Source: Alloalcanivorax marinus
Lineage (GTDB): Bacteria > Pseudomonadota > Gammaproteobacteria > Pseudomonadales > Alcanivoracaceae
Direction of reading: 5' to 3'
Assembly: GCF_016785095.1 (NCBI RefSeq)
Contig: NZ_JAEKJB010000009.1
Coordinates: 124,001 to 188,000, forward strand
DNA length: 64,000 nt
Translations under genes and position numbers: made by a program
Notes under the pieces: model-generated
The model's database searches: none
The model's input: only the letters and a program-made list of their open reading frames with translations
Told to the model about the DNA's origin: nothing
In this document: positions 42,336-51,516 of the stretch, one piece after another
Numbering within the stretch: position 1 is the stretch's first letter
How the letters are laid out: each line of letters begins with the position of its first letter

Positions 42336-45066
42336 GCCGGTCACTCCTGTAACGGTAATGCGTGCCATCCCGGGCCACCGGGTTCAGGGTGCGCCCCTGG
42401 TGGCGCAGCCGGCAACCCGCCGGCTGGATCAGGGTAAAGGTGAGCGGCACATGAGCGCGCAGGGAGAACGTCAGACCATCGTCAAAGCGCAGGAAGCCGG
42501 TCAGGCGACCGTTGGCCTCCCATAGTCCCGGGGCGTGGTCCGGCCCCGGCCGCCAACGGGCCTGCCCGTCCGCCAGGTGCACATAGGGGCCGGGAGCCTG
42601 GTCCCGGTAGCCGGCCACGCCCTGGCTATCGGCCAGTGCCGGCGGCGCCACGCCGTCCGGCAGGCGCAGGGTGCGCAGATCGCCCTCGCCGCGCACCAAC
42701 CAGCTGTCCCCTTCCCGGGCCACCACCATGCGGTTGAAATCCAGCACCTTGGCCACGTATTCGGACGCGAACACCGGATTCACCGGCTGGGCCAAGGCCC
42801 AGTCGTAGACTTTTTTCAGGGACGTCAGGGAGGCGTTCTTGCTGGCGATGTAGGTATGGTAATAGATGTCGATGGGCTTGAAACGGATCGGTTCGCCGGT
42901 AAGCCGGAAGGTTTCGATCACCCGCTCATAACCATAAAAGGGCCCCTGCCAACGACCGGTATAGAGGTTTTCGTTCTGGTTGGGGGCGAACACCTGGTAT
43001 TCATCGCCCTTGGGCAAACCGATGCCTTTGATCAGGGTCCAGCTGGGAGCACTCTCGGTAATCACCGTGTCGCTGCCGTTCATGTTCAGCAGGCCGTTCT
43101 CACGGGCGATCTTCAGGGCCGCTTCCGTGGCCACGGTGTCACCGCTCCACAGCACCATTTTCACCGGCTTGTCCGGTGGCAGCAGGCGCCGCCTCATGTA
43201 ATCCGCCGACCCCACCAGTTCCCGTTCCAGATCCAGCCGGTAGTCGGCGATCGGCAGGCGCAGGGCGGTGCCGTCCGCGCTGGCGGCCTGATCGGGGTGA
43301 CGCAGGGACTCGCGCCAGTAGAACGGGTGCGAATAGGTATGGGTGGCGGCTTCCACGTGATCGAGCAGAAACATACGCTGGGCGATGTCCTCCAGTTCCT
43401 CGGCACGGTCCGCGTAGAGGCCGGTTTCCGCCACCTCGCCCTCGATCACGGAGAGGGTGGTGGGTACCCGGTAGCGTTTGAGAATTTCCTGTAGCAGCAC
43501 CTCGCCGGCGGCCTGATTGCGGTAGCCGCGAACCTCCGCCAGGCTGGGAAAGCCGTCGCCGTCCATGTGCGCGAACAGCAGCCGACGGCCATTCTCGGTG
43601 GTCACATCCGGGATCGGCATGGGCGGCAGCTTGAGCGCCTGACGCAGAAAAACGAGGGGTTGAAGCAACCAGCGCTCGGCGGTTTCGTCGCTTTGCACGG
43701 TGGGCAGCAACGAACTGACCACGAACGGATTCAGGGCAAAGCCGCCCCAGTCGGTGACCGCCGCCACCGTGTATTCCTGGTCACCGGCTGACAGAGTCAG
43801 CCAGGGCTGGCCGCGCCCCTGATCCAGCGCCACCGCGTCGGCCACCTGCAACAGGCCGGGCAGCGGTGCCTCGAACCCCATTTCCGGCGCCTGGCGCGCC
43901 ACCCGGGGTGGCGCCGCCGGCTGCGGACGGGGCTGAAGCCCGAACACCCCGGCGGCACGCTCGCCGGCGGCCACCGGCAGCCGGCCCAGCATCACCACCG
44001 GCACTCCGGCCTCGGCCTGCCGAGCCAGCCAGGCACCTAACCGCGGGCTTACCTGTTCCGGCTCATTGAGCCAGGTAATGATGCCCGCGTAGCGACCGCG
44101 CAGGGTGCCCGCCGGCATCACCCCGCCCTGATAGCGAATGTCCGGCACCAGCCCCAGGTGCTGCACTGGCATCAGTGCGTAGCGCACCAGCTCGGATTGC
44201 TCCCAGGGGCCGCCCGGTGGCGTGCCATGCAGCATCAGGACCCGCCGGGGCATCACCTCGCGACGGCCCACGCCGAGCATGTCCAGCGCCGGGTTGCTGA
44301 CCCAGGGAATCACATCGTGGCCAGCGATACGCCGCGCCAGTTCCCGGGCGCCGTCACGGTCTTCCGGCGGCGCGTAATCGATGGCGATGGTGGGTAATTG
44401 ATAGCGCTGACGCACCTCGGCGAACCGGTCCAGCAGCCATTGGCGGTCCTCCTCGGAGACCGCCTGGTAACGGCGCAGATCCGGACGCCAGCGCTGGTAC
44501 AGGGATTCCGCCGCCACCGCGTCCACGTGCGCGTGCACCGCCGGTAGCAGCTCGAAGCCGCGATTGAGAATGAAGCGGGCGCCGGGGAAGGTGGCGGCGA
44601 TGCTCTGGATCAGGGTTTCCAGTCCCTGACGTTGCTCGGCCAGGGCCGCCTCGCTTTCCACGCCCAGGCGGTAACTGTCCAGGGTATCGAAGAAGAAACG
44701 TCGGTAGCCACGGCGCCACAACGGCGCCACCACCTGCTCAATCAGGTACCGGCGCAATGCCGGCTTGGACAAATCCAGCACCCGGGTTTGCCAGTCCGGA
44801 TTGTCGCCCAGCACCCACTCCGGGCGAATGCCAGCGGCGTAATCCCGGGAGGGCAGCACCTCGCCCAGGCTTACATAGGCATATACCCGACCCACCTGGT
44901 CCGCCGGCGGCGCCTTGGCCTGGGCCGGCTCGATCACGGTCAGATCGAACAGGGCCAGTTCACGCCAGGGAATATCGGGCCCGTAATAGAACGCCGCGGA
45001 CGGCGGATCGGCCCGTGTCAGCCCGGCCAGGGCAAGCAGCAGCAAGGAGAGGAACAGTCGGGTCAA
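42298..45066 (-). CDS. pelA: Pel polysaccharide deacetylase/hydrolase PelA
   Basis: 922 residues (P. aeruginosa 948). The start is TTG 45066: an AAAAAGGAT lies about 11 bases upstream and the signal peptide (LFLSLLLLALAGLTRA) begins immediately. The N-terminal glycoside hydrolase domain (about 30-300) has AAFYYGPDIPW and VDAVAAESLYQRW with the candidate catalytic Glu. The CE4-like deacetylase comes later, with RLLFAHMDGDGF and THTYSHPFYW. It deacetylates and trims Pel in the periplasm. It heads an eight-gene operon on the minus strand. Confidence 0.92.
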   Translation of the reverse strand: MTRLFLSLLLLALAGLTRADPPSAAFYYGPDIPWRELALFDLTVIEPAQAKAPPADQVGRVYAYVSLGEVLPSRDYAAGIRPEWVLGDNPDWQTRVLDLSKPALRRYLIEQVVAPLWRRGYRRFFFDTLDSYRLGVESEAALAEQRQGLETLIQSIAATFPGARFILNRGFELLPAVHAHVDAVAAESLYQRWRPDLRRYQAVSEEDRQWLLDRFAEVRQRYQLPTIAIDYAPPEDRDGARELARRIAGHDVIPWVSNPALDMLGVGRREVMPRRVLMLHGTPPGGPWEQSELVRYALMPVQHLGLVPDIRYQGGVMPAGTLRGRYAGIITWLNEPEQVSPRLGAWLARQAEAGVPVVMLGRLPVAAGERAAGVFGLQPRPQPAAPPRVARQAPEMGFEAPLPGLLQVADAVALDQGRGQPWLTLSAGDQEYTVAAVTDWGGFALNPFVVSSLLPTVQSDETAERWLLQPLVFLRQALKLPPMPIPDVTTENGRRLLFAHMDGDGFPSLAEVRGYRNQAAGEVLLQEILKRYRVPTTLSVIEGEVAETGLYADRAEELEDIAQRMFLLDHVEAATHTYSHPFYWRESLRHPDQAASADGTALRLPIADYRLDLERELVGSADYMRRRLLPPDKPVKMVLWSGDTVATEAALKIARENGLLNMNGSDTVITESAPSWTLIKGIGLPKGDEYQVFAPNQNENLYTGRWQGPFYGYERVIETFRLTGEPIRFKPIDIYYHTYIASKNASLTSLKKVYDWALAQPVNPVFASEYVAKVLDFNRMVVAREGDSWLVRGEGDLRTLRLPDGVAPPALADSQGVAGYRDQAPGPYVHLADGQARWRPGPDHAPGLWEANGRLTGFLRFDDGLTFSLRAHVPLTFTLIQPAGCRLRHQGRTLNPVARDGTHYRYRSDRRELEELRLQCGP

Positions 45067-45104
45067 GGCGTCGGCTATCCTTTTTGTTATGCAAAGACTC
45101 AGGA

Positions 45105-45133
45105 TAGCAATACAGCATGAAGGATGCCGTCAA
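45105..45133 (-). promoter_or_regulatory. weak sigma70-like promoter candidate for the pel operon
   Basis: The minus strand reads TTGACG at 45133-45128 and, 17-18 bases on, TTGCTAT with poor -10 agreement. It is the only good -35 hexamer in the 128-bp gap before pelA, which is AT-richer than its surroundings. A poor -10 is compatible with activator-dependent control, as for pel in pseudomonads (FleQ and c-di-GMP). Confidence 0.3.
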
Positions 45134-45194
45134 GTAAGTGCTAATTATCTGAAACCATGTGTTATCCGCCTCTTTTTTACAATTCACGCTTTAT

Positions 45195-45755
45195 TCACAG
45201 CAGACGACTGTCCTTGCCGAACTGGCCGCGCAGGAACTCCATCTGATCGCCACGAATACGGTGGCTGTTAATCAGCGCCAGATACTCGGCCATGTTCGGG
45301 ACATAGGGCAGCGCCAGCAGCTCCATGCCGATTTCCTCGGGCAGGCGGTTGCCCTTGTGCTGATTGCAACGCCGGCAGGCGGCCACCACGTTAAGCCAGT
45401 TATCGCGACCGCCCCGGGAGGTGGGGCGGATGTGATCGCGGGTCAGACGGGCTTCCGGGAAGTGCTTGCCACAGTACAGGCAAAGGTGCTGATCGCGGCG
45501 AAACAGGGCGCGGTTGGTGAGCGGCGGCCGGGTGCGACGGCGCGGACTGGCGAGACCGTCACAGGCGATGATGGAGTGCAGCATCAAGCGGGAGCGGTCG
45601 CCGGTGAGGCGGCTGACGCCGCCCCGCAGCTGATAGATCACGTCGCCCAGGGTCCAGGTCACCAGCCCTCGGGCGTACAGCACCGCCGCGGCCTGCCAAT
45701 CAAGCCACTCCACCGGCGTGCCGGCTTTGTCCAACCGCAGTATTCGTTCACTCAT
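45195..45755 (-). CDS. HNH endonuclease
   Basis: 186 residues from ATG 45755 (MSERILRLDKAGTPVEW). The N-terminal half is a conserved alpha/beta cap, and the C-terminal half the HNH domain: a zinc CxxC in LCLYCGKHF, the active-site DHIRPTSRGG with its His, Asn in WLNVVAACRRCNQHKG with the second CxxC. Such stand-alone proteins are widespread in gammaproteobacteria, with unknown cellular targets. It is codirectional with and just upstream of pelA, 128 bp apart, but there is no functional link to Pel. Confidence 0.85.
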   Translation of the reverse strand: MSERILRLDKAGTPVEWLDWQAAAVLYARGLVTWTLGDVIYQLRGGVSRLTGDRSRLMLHSIIACDGLASPRRRTRPPLTNRALFRRDQHLCLYCGKHFPEARLTRDHIRPTSRGGRDNWLNVVAACRRCNQHKGNRLPEEIGMELLALPYVPNMAEYLALINSHRIRGDQMEFLRGQFGKDSRLL

Positions 45756-46101
45756 TCGACGACCTCGCCCGTCCGACGACTTCAAACCCGCGCTGGCGGG
45801 AGTTTCCTGACGGCGGCGTCCGCACGCGGCGGGCGGCACCCTGGATAACGACGATACGGTGGCGGGCGAACGGGAAGGCGGGATCCGCTCTTGGCGACTC
45901 GACCGCGCTTCGCGGCGGCGCGCCCTGGCTCCGGGTTCGGCTCCGGTCCGGCGCGGCCTGCCCTGGTCTCTGGTTAACCGACCGCGACCGGCTAATCAGA
46001 AAGCAGAATTGCACAAATCATAAACAGCACGGCGTCGAATCCGCAACCGCGCCGCATCGTTACCGGCGACGCATTGGCCGGGGCGCGGATACAAAAGGTC
46101 A

Positions 46102-46131
46102 ATCACATCGCTGTGATGGCGCCGTTATACT
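46102..46131 (+). promoter_or_regulatory. promoter and palindromic operator of the GMC oxidoreductase gene
   Basis: A -10 box TATACT is at 46126-46131. Over the expected -35 lies a 16-bp palindrome, ATCACA-TCGC-TGTGAT (46102-46117), which would place a regulator on the RNA-polymerase site. It is not a CRP site, whose half-sites run in the opposite order. The rest of the 415-bp gap 45756-46170 shows no gene, only GC-rich sequence and an AT-rich patch near 46000-46030. Confidence 0.5.
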
Positions 46132-46170
46132 GCCATTGTTCAATGACACTTTTATTCTCCAGGGGGCGCC

Positions 46171-47763
46171 ATGCCGTTCGACTATGTGATCGTGGGCGCC
46201 GGCTCCGCCGGCTGCGTTCTGGCCAATCGCCTATCGGAAAATCCCAACAACAAGGTGTGCCTGATCGAGGCCGGTCCGGACGACGATAATCTGTTCGTGC
46301 GCATTCCCGCCGGCATCATCTGGCTGATGCGCTCCAACGCCCGCAACTGGCGCTATTACACGGTGCCACAAAAAGCGCTCAACAACCGCCAGATCTATAT
46401 TCCCAGGGGCAAGACCCTGGGCGGCTCGTCGGCGGTCAATGCCATGTGCTACACCCGTGGCCACCCGTGGGACTACGACCACTGGCAGGAGCTGGGCAAT
46501 CCGGGCTGGAGCTACCAGGACGTGCTGCCGGTGTTCAAGCGCTCGGAGCGCTACGAACCCGGCGCCAATGAATTCCACGGCGACCAGGGCAACCTGAACA
46601 TCGCCGAGTTGCGCTTCCGCCACCCGGTCAGCGAGGCCTTCGTGCAGGCGGGCATTCAGGCCGGGCATCCGGCCACCGATGACTTCAACAACGACGTCCA
46701 GGAAGGGGTGGCGCTGTACAAGGTCAATCAGAAGGACGGCGAACGCTGGGGCGTGGCGCGGGGCTACCTGCACCCGGCCATGGCTCGCGACAACCTGACC
46801 GTGCTCACCGAGGCCCTGGTGCACCGGGTGGAGTTCGACGGCAAGCGGGCCACCGGCGTACGCCTGGAGCGCAAGGGGAAAGAACAGACCATCGAGGGCG
46901 GCCAGGTGATCGTCTGCGGCGGCGCCATCAATTCACCGCAATTGCTCAAGCTGTCCGGCGTCGGCCCGCGGGACGAACTGGCCCGACACGGCATCCCGCT
47001 GGTCCATGACCTGCCCGGCGTGGGCGAGAACCTGCAGGATCATCCGGACGTACTGGTGGTGCACCGCAACCGCCGCCACGACACCCTGTCGCTGGGCTCC
47101 TGGGAGCTGCCGTTCACCGGCGCCAAGGCACTGTGGGATTTCTTCGTGCACCGCAATGGCCAACTCACCTCCAACGTGGCGGAAGCCGGCGGCTTCATCA
47201 AATCCCGGTCGGAGGAACCGCGCCCGGACCTGCAGCTGCATCTGACCGCCGCCAAACTCGACAACCACGGGTTGAACTGGCTGTTCAGTTTCGGCCACGG
47301 TTACTCCGGCCACGTCTGCATTCTGCGCCCCAAGAGCCGTGGCGGCATCGGCCTGGCGGACGCCAACCCGCGCTCACCGGCACTGATCGACCCGCGCTTC
47401 CTGAGCCACCCGGACGATATGGAAGGCATGGTGCGCGGCGTCAAGGCGATGCGCGCCATCATGGCCCAGGATGCCCTGGCCCCCTGGCGCGGCGCCGAGA
47501 TCCTGCCCGGCGACGGCGTGCAAAGCGACGAACAGATCCGCGACTTCCTGCGCCGGAAGTGCGACAACATCTACCACCCGGTGGGCACCTGCAAGATGGG
47601 TGTCGACGATCAGGCGGTGGTGGACCCGGACCTCAAGGTGCACGGGCTGGAAGGGCTGCGGGTGGTGGATGCCTCCATCATGCCGACGCTGATTGGCGGC
47701 AACACCAACGCGCCCACGGTGATGATCGCCGAGAAAGCCGCCGACAAGATCCTCGCCGAATAG
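46171..47763 (+). CDS. GMC-family FAD alcohol/choline dehydrogenase (AlkJ-like)
   Basis: 530 residues. The ADP-binding motif VGAGSAGCVLANRLSE is at the N-terminus, then the GMC signature 1 region GKTLGGSSAVNAMCYTRG and signature 2 GGAINSPQLLKLSGVG. The active-site pair is His near 469 (NIYHPVGTCKMG) and Asn near 511 (GGNTNAP). Length and the opening MPFDYVIVGAG suit AlkJ, the membrane-associated alcohol dehydrogenase of alkane oxidisers, but choline dehydrogenase-like enzymes cannot be excluded. There is no alkB in the window. ATG 46171 is preceded by CCAGGGGG. Confidence 0.85.
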   Translation: MPFDYVIVGAGSAGCVLANRLSENPNNKVCLIEAGPDDDNLFVRIPAGIIWLMRSNARNWRYYTVPQKALNNRQIYIPRGKTLGGSSAVNAMCYTRGHPWDYDHWQELGNPGWSYQDVLPVFKRSERYEPGANEFHGDQGNLNIAELRFRHPVSEAFVQAGIQAGHPATDDFNNDVQEGVALYKVNQKDGERWGVARGYLHPAMARDNLTVLTEALVHRVEFDGKRATGVRLERKGKEQTIEGGQVIVCGGAINSPQLLKLSGVGPRDELARHGIPLVHDLPGVGENLQDHPDVLVVHRNRRHDTLSLGSWELPFTGAKALWDFFVHRNGQLTSNVAEAGGFIKSRSEEPRPDLQLHLTAAKLDNHGLNWLFSFGHGYSGHVCILRPKSRGGIGLADANPRSPALIDPRFLSHPDDMEGMVRGVKAMRAIMAQDALAPWRGAEILPGDGVQSDEQIRDFLRRKCDNIYHPVGTCKMGVDDQAVVDPDLKVHGLEGLRVVDASIMPTLIGGNTNAPTVMIAEKAADKILAE

Positions 47764-47841
47764 GCCCCGCCCTCTTCATAAAGCGGTCATGCCCGATCCT
47801 CAGACTTCCGAACGATAGAACATTTTCGGAGGGGGTCGAGC

Positions 47842-49458
47842 ATGAGCGCCGAGTCTTCGCCGCGCGCGCGGTTGGTGGAGCTGTTGTGGCAATTGAAACA
47901 GAGCTATGACCGCGAAGGCGGCGGCGGGCTTCGCTTCATTCATTTCAACACCCTGCTCAACGACTCCGAATACCGGGCCGAGATCATCGAGCAGGCCCTG
48001 ACCAGCGACAACCCGCGCATCCGCGACCTGGGCCGCCAGCTCAAAACCGCCAACCGCCAGGGAGTGCTGCTCGGTCGTCAGCCCGGCCAGGGCGCGCCCG
48101 CGCGAACCCCGCCGGCGGCGTCCGCCGAATCGCCCCGAGGCGGCCCGCCCTGGCCATGGCTGGCGACCCTCGCCGTGGTGCTATTGATTGCCGCCGGGGT
48201 ACTGCTGTACCGACCGCTGCGGGTGATGCTCGCCGGCGAACAGGTGGTCAGCGGCAGCCTCGATGGCGACCGGCACTGGGGCGCCGACCGCACCTGGATA
48301 CTGGACGGCATTGTCTATGTGGAAAGCGGCCAGCTCACCATCGAGCCCGGCACGCGCATCGAGGGCCGCCCCGGCTCCGCCCTGGTGGTGACCCGGGCGG
48401 CGCGCCTGCACGCCGCCGGTCGCGCCGACGCACCGGTGGTGTTCACCAGCAATCAGGCGGACGGTACCCGACAGGCCGGCGACTGGGGTGGCGTGGTGCT
48501 GCTCGGCGATGCACCGGTGAACCAGATCGACGCCCAGATCGAGGGCGTGCCGGAGGACGATCCGCGCGGTGCCTTCGGCGGCGACAACGCGGCGGGCAGT
48601 TGCGGCGTGCTGGAGTACGCGCGCATCGAGTTCGCCGGCTTCGAGGTGTACGCCAACAACGAACTCAACGGCCTCACCCTGGGCGGTTGCGGCAGCGGCA
48701 CCATCGTGCGGCATGTGCAGGTCCATCGGGCTCTGGACGACGGCATCGAGCTGTTCGGCGGCAGCGCCGACCTGCGCCATATTCTGATCACCGGCGCCGG
48801 CGACGATTCCCTGGACTGGGACTGGGGCTGGCGTGGCCGGGTGCAATTCCTGATCGCCCAGCAGTACAGCAGCAACGGCGACAATGCCTTCGAGGCGGAC
48901 AACAACGGCGACCGCCACGATGCCCGCCCGCGTTCCGAACCGGTGATGTACAACGTGTCGCTGATCAGCCCGCGCAGCCATGCCCAGCACCAGCGTGCCA
49001 TGACCCTGCGCGAGGGTACCGGCGGCCACTTTCACAACATGCTGATCAGCGGTTTCTCCGGGGAAACCCTGGATATCCGCGACGCCAGCACGGTGGCCAA
49101 CCTGAACGATGGCACCCTGACCTTCGACGCGGTGCTGGTGCACAACATCGGCGCCCGGGGATTGACCTGGTTCGAGGACGAAAGCGGGAAAGGCGACGAT
49201 GACGCGGGCCTGGATGAGCGCCGCTACTTCCAGGGCCTGCCGGGCCTGCGTTTCGGCGAGGACCCGCTGCTGCCGCGCAATGCCGTGGATCTGGCGCGCC
49301 CGGATTACACGCCGGCCAGCGCCTCGCCGCTGAAGAACGGCGCCAGCACGCCGCCGCAGGGGGAATTCTGGGACGAAACCGCGCTCTATCTGGGCGCGGT
49401 GCGGCCCGGCGCCGCCCGGGTGTGGACCGACGGCTGGACCGACTTCCCGCTCAATTGA
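47842..49458 (+). CDS. membrane-tethered right-handed beta-helix protein, function unknown
   Basis: 538 residues. An about 80-residue cytoplasmic helical domain (RARLVELLWQLKQSYDREGG and EYRAEIIEQALTSDNPRIRD) is followed by a Pro/Ala linker, one membrane helix (WPWLATLAVVLLIAAGVLLY, about residue 100-120) and a large periplasmic beta-helix, with repeated strand patterns such as GQLTIEPGTRIEGRPGSAL, GDWGGVVLLGDAP and GLTLGGCGSGTIV. Beta-helix modules of this kind are common in surface proteins of marine bacteria. I know no function for this domain combination. Its stop overlaps the convergent CoA-transferase stop by 8 bases. Confidence 0.7.
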   Translation: MSAESSPRARLVELLWQLKQSYDREGGGGLRFIHFNTLLNDSEYRAEIIEQALTSDNPRIRDLGRQLKTANRQGVLLGRQPGQGAPARTPPAASAESPRGGPPWPWLATLAVVLLIAAGVLLYRPLRVMLAGEQVVSGSLDGDRHWGADRTWILDGIVYVESGQLTIEPGTRIEGRPGSALVVTRAARLHAAGRADAPVVFTSNQADGTRQAGDWGGVVLLGDAPVNQIDAQIEGVPEDDPRGAFGGDNAAGSCGVLEYARIEFAGFEVYANNELNGLTLGGCGSGTIVRHVQVHRALDDGIELFGGSADLRHILITGAGDDSLDWDWGWRGRVQFLIAQQYSSNGDNAFEADNNGDRHDARPRSEPVMYNVSLISPRSHAQHQRAMTLREGTGGHFHNMLISGFSGETLDIRDASTVANLNDGTLTFDAVLVHNIGARGLTWFEDESGKGDDDAGLDERRYFQGLPGLRFGEDPLLPRNAVDLARPDYTPASASPLKNGASTPPQGEFWDETALYLGAVRPGAARVWTDGWTDFPLN

Positions 49459-50650
49459 TCACGCCGTCGGCGCGCAGCCGGCGGAATTCTTCCTCGGAGA
49501 GGCCCAGTTCCTCTCGCAGCACCGCCTCGGTGTGGGCGCCGGCCTCGCCGCCGGGCCAGCGAGTGCCGCCGGGGGTGCCGGCCAGGCGCGGGGCAATGGC
49601 GGGAATCTTCAACGGTTTGCCGTTGATCTCCACCTTCTGGAACAGACCACGGGCCTGGAAGTGCGGGTCGGCCATCATGTCGGCGGCGCTGTAGATCGGC
49701 CCGCAGGGCACCCGGGCGTCCTCCAGCAAACGCAGCACCTCGGCGCTGTCCAGGGTGGCGCACCAGGCCTCGATGGCACCGTCCACTTCCTCTTCGTGTT
49801 CCACCCGGCCGGCGTTGTGGGCCAAACGCGGGTCCTCGGCGAGATCGGCGCGGCCGGCGGTAACCATCAGCCGCTTGAAGATGGAATCCCCGTTGCCGCC
49901 GATGATCACGTACTTGCCGTCGGCGCAGCGGTAGGTGTTGGTGGGCACGATGCCGGTGACCGTGGACCCGGCGGGCTCGCGGATCAGCCCGGCGCCGTCG
50001 AACTCAGGGATCACCGCCTCCAGCAGATTGAAGACGGTTTCATAGAGCGCCACGTCCACCACCTGCCCCTGGCCGCTGCCGCGCCGCTCGAACAGCGCCA
50101 GCAAAATGCCCAGGGCGGCGTGCAGGCCGGCCACGGTATCGCCCAGGGACAGATTGGGCCGCACCGGTCGTTCGCCGGGGAAACCGTTCACGTAACGCAG
50201 CCCGCCGATGCCTTCGCACACCGAGGCGTAGCCGGGCTTGTCCGCGTAGGGGCCGTCCTGGCCGTAGCCGGAAATGCGCGTGTAGATCAGCCCCGGGTTG
50301 CTGTCGCTGAAACGATCCGGCCCCAGGCCCCAGTTTTCCAGGGTGCCGGGGCGGAAGTTCTCGATCAGCACATCGGCGCCGTCGATCAGCCGCGCCGCCA
50401 GATCGCGACCGGCGTCGCTCTTCAAATCCAGGGTCACGGAGCGCTTGTTGCGGCCGATGCTGCGCCACCAGAAAGAGGTGCCGGACTGGTCCAGCTTACG
50501 CCAGCCACGGATCGGGTCGCCGCCGGGCGGCTCCACCTTGATCACCTCGGCGCCGAAGTACGCCAGCAGGGTGCCGGCGAACGGGCCGGCGATCAATTGA
50601 CCCAGTTCCACTACCTTGACCCCGGCCAGGGGCAGCGCGCGTTCGCTCAT
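49451..50650 (-). CDS. class III CoA transferase (CaiB/BaiF family)
   Basis: 399 residues. The family layout is complete: VKVVELGQLIAGPFAG near the N-terminus, FGAEVIKVEPPGGDP, LIENFRPGTLENWGLG, SGYGQDGPYADKPGY, and the catalytic Asp in LSLGDTVAGLHAALG near residue 169. These enzymes shuttle CoA between carboxylic acids (formyl-CoA, carnitine, succinyl-CoA to others) through a covalent Asp anhydride. The substrate is not evident and no partner racemase or dehydrogenase lies beside it. The ATG at 50650 is preceded, on the minus strand, by a GGAACGGAC. Confidence 0.88.
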   Translation of the reverse strand: MSERALPLAGVKVVELGQLIAGPFAGTLLAYFGAEVIKVEPPGGDPIRGWRKLDQSGTSFWWRSIGRNKRSVTLDLKSDAGRDLAARLIDGADVLIENFRPGTLENWGLGPDRFSDSNPGLIYTRISGYGQDGPYADKPGYASVCEGIGGLRYVNGFPGERPVRPNLSLGDTVAGLHAALGILLALFERRGSGQGQVVDVALYETVFNLLEAVIPEFDGAGLIREPAGSTVTGIVPTNTYRCADGKYVIIGGNGDSIFKRLMVTAGRADLAEDPRLAHNAGRVEHEEEVDGAIEAWCATLDSAEVLRLLEDARVPCGPIYSAADMMADPHFQARGLFQKVEINGKPLKIPAIAPRLAGTPGGTRWPGGEAGAHTEAVLREELGLSEEEFRRLRADGVIN

Positions 50651-50711
50651 GTCCGTTCCTTTGCTTCGCCAGGGCCGCTATTGTCCGGGCTGTTCCCGCC
50701 GTCGTCCATGC

Positions 50712-50765
50712 ATCGCGGCTGAAGCCGCTCCCACACGTTTTTGTAGGAGCGGCTTCAGCCGCGAT
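50712..50765. repeat. REPIN in the divergent gap between the CoA transferase and trmH
   Basis: An inverted short copy lies at 50712-50734 (ATCGCGGCTGAAGCCGCTCC) and a direct copy GTAGGAGCGGCTTCAGCCGC at 50743-50765, 8 bases apart. The two are almost exact mirror images, so a long hairpin is possible. Confidence 0.85.
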
Positions 50766-50781
50766 CAACGGCGGCGTTTGC

Positions 50782-50787
50782 TACAAT
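50782..50787 (+). promoter_or_regulatory. -10 box of trmH
   Basis: TACAAT is 28 bases before the ATG. The -35 region would fall at about 50759-50764, inside the second REP unit, where no TTGACA-like hexamer exists. Confidence 0.45.
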
Positions 50788-50814
50788 CGCCCTTTGCCGG
50801 ACATCGGAGAGAGA

Positions 50815-51516
50815 ATGACCCCGGAACGTCTGCGGCGCCTGCGGGCGACGCTGGCCCGCCGCCAGCCGGACCTGAGCGTGATCATGGACGGCGTGCACAA
50901 GCCGCACAACATCGCCGCCGTGGTGCGCACCTGCGACGCGGTGGGGGTGCTGGAACTGCACGCCGCGCTGCCCAACAACCGGGCCCGCGACACGGTGCGC
51001 ACCGCTCTGGGCTCGCAGCGCTGGGTGAACGTGCGCGAGCACCACGATGGCGAGGAGGCCATCCGCGCGGCCCGCGAGCGCGGCTTGCAGGTGCTTGCGG
51101 CGCACTGGTCGGAACGGGCGGTGCCCTACCGTGAGGTGGACTACACCCGCCCCACCGCCCTGCTGCTGGGCACCGAGCGCACCGGCGTCAACGCCACCAG
51201 CGCGGCGGCGGCGGACCAGCATGTGTTCATTCCGATGATGGGCATGGTGTCGTCGTTCAATGTCAGCGTGGCGGCGGCGATCATTTTGGCCGAGGCCTGC
51301 GAGCAACGTCGCGCCGCCGGGCTCTACGACCGCTCGCGGCTGAGCGAGGCCCAGCACCGCGACACCTTTTTCCAATGGGCGCACCCGAAACTGGCGCAGC
51401 ATTGCCAACGCTTCGGCGTGCCCTACCCGGCGCTGCGGGAGGACGGCGAACTGGCCGATCCCAAGCGCTTCAACTTTCTGCTCAGCGAGGCGATCCGCCG
51501 TGGCGAACAGGACTGA
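50815..51516 (+). CDS. trmH: tRNA (guanosine(18)-2'-O)-methyltransferase
   Basis: 233 residues (E. coli TrmH 229). Starts MTPERLRRLRATLARRQPDL, the family opening. SPOUT motifs: motif 1 HKPHNIAAVVRTCDAVGV (Asn and Arg), motif 2 ALLLGTERTGVN, motif 3 IPMMGMVSSFNVSVAAAI forming the trefoil knot. It uses S-adenosylmethionine to methylate G18 in the D-loop of tRNA. ATG 50815 is chosen over 50794 because GGAGAG sits 4-9 bases upstream. The following methyltransferase gene overlaps its end by 17 bases. Confidence 0.92.
   Translation: MTPERLRRLRATLARRQPDLSVIMDGVHKPHNIAAVVRTCDAVGVLELHAALPNNRARDTVRTALGSQRWVNVREHHDGEEAIRAARERGLQVLAAHWSERAVPYREVDYTRPTALLLGTERTGVNATSAAAADQHVFIPMMGMVSSFNVSVAAAIILAEACEQRRAAGLYDRSRLSEAQHRDTFFQWAHPKLAQHCQRFGVPYPALREDGELADPKRFNFLLSEAIRRGEQD

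Noticed and set aside
45195..45755. Homing endonuclease or restriction enzyme
   Set aside because: No intron, intein or methyltransferase partner lies nearby; the protein resembles a common stand-alone HNH family.
46102..46117. CRP binding site before the GMC oxidoreductase gene
   Set aside because: The half-sites are TCACA then TGTGA, the reverse order of the CRP consensus.
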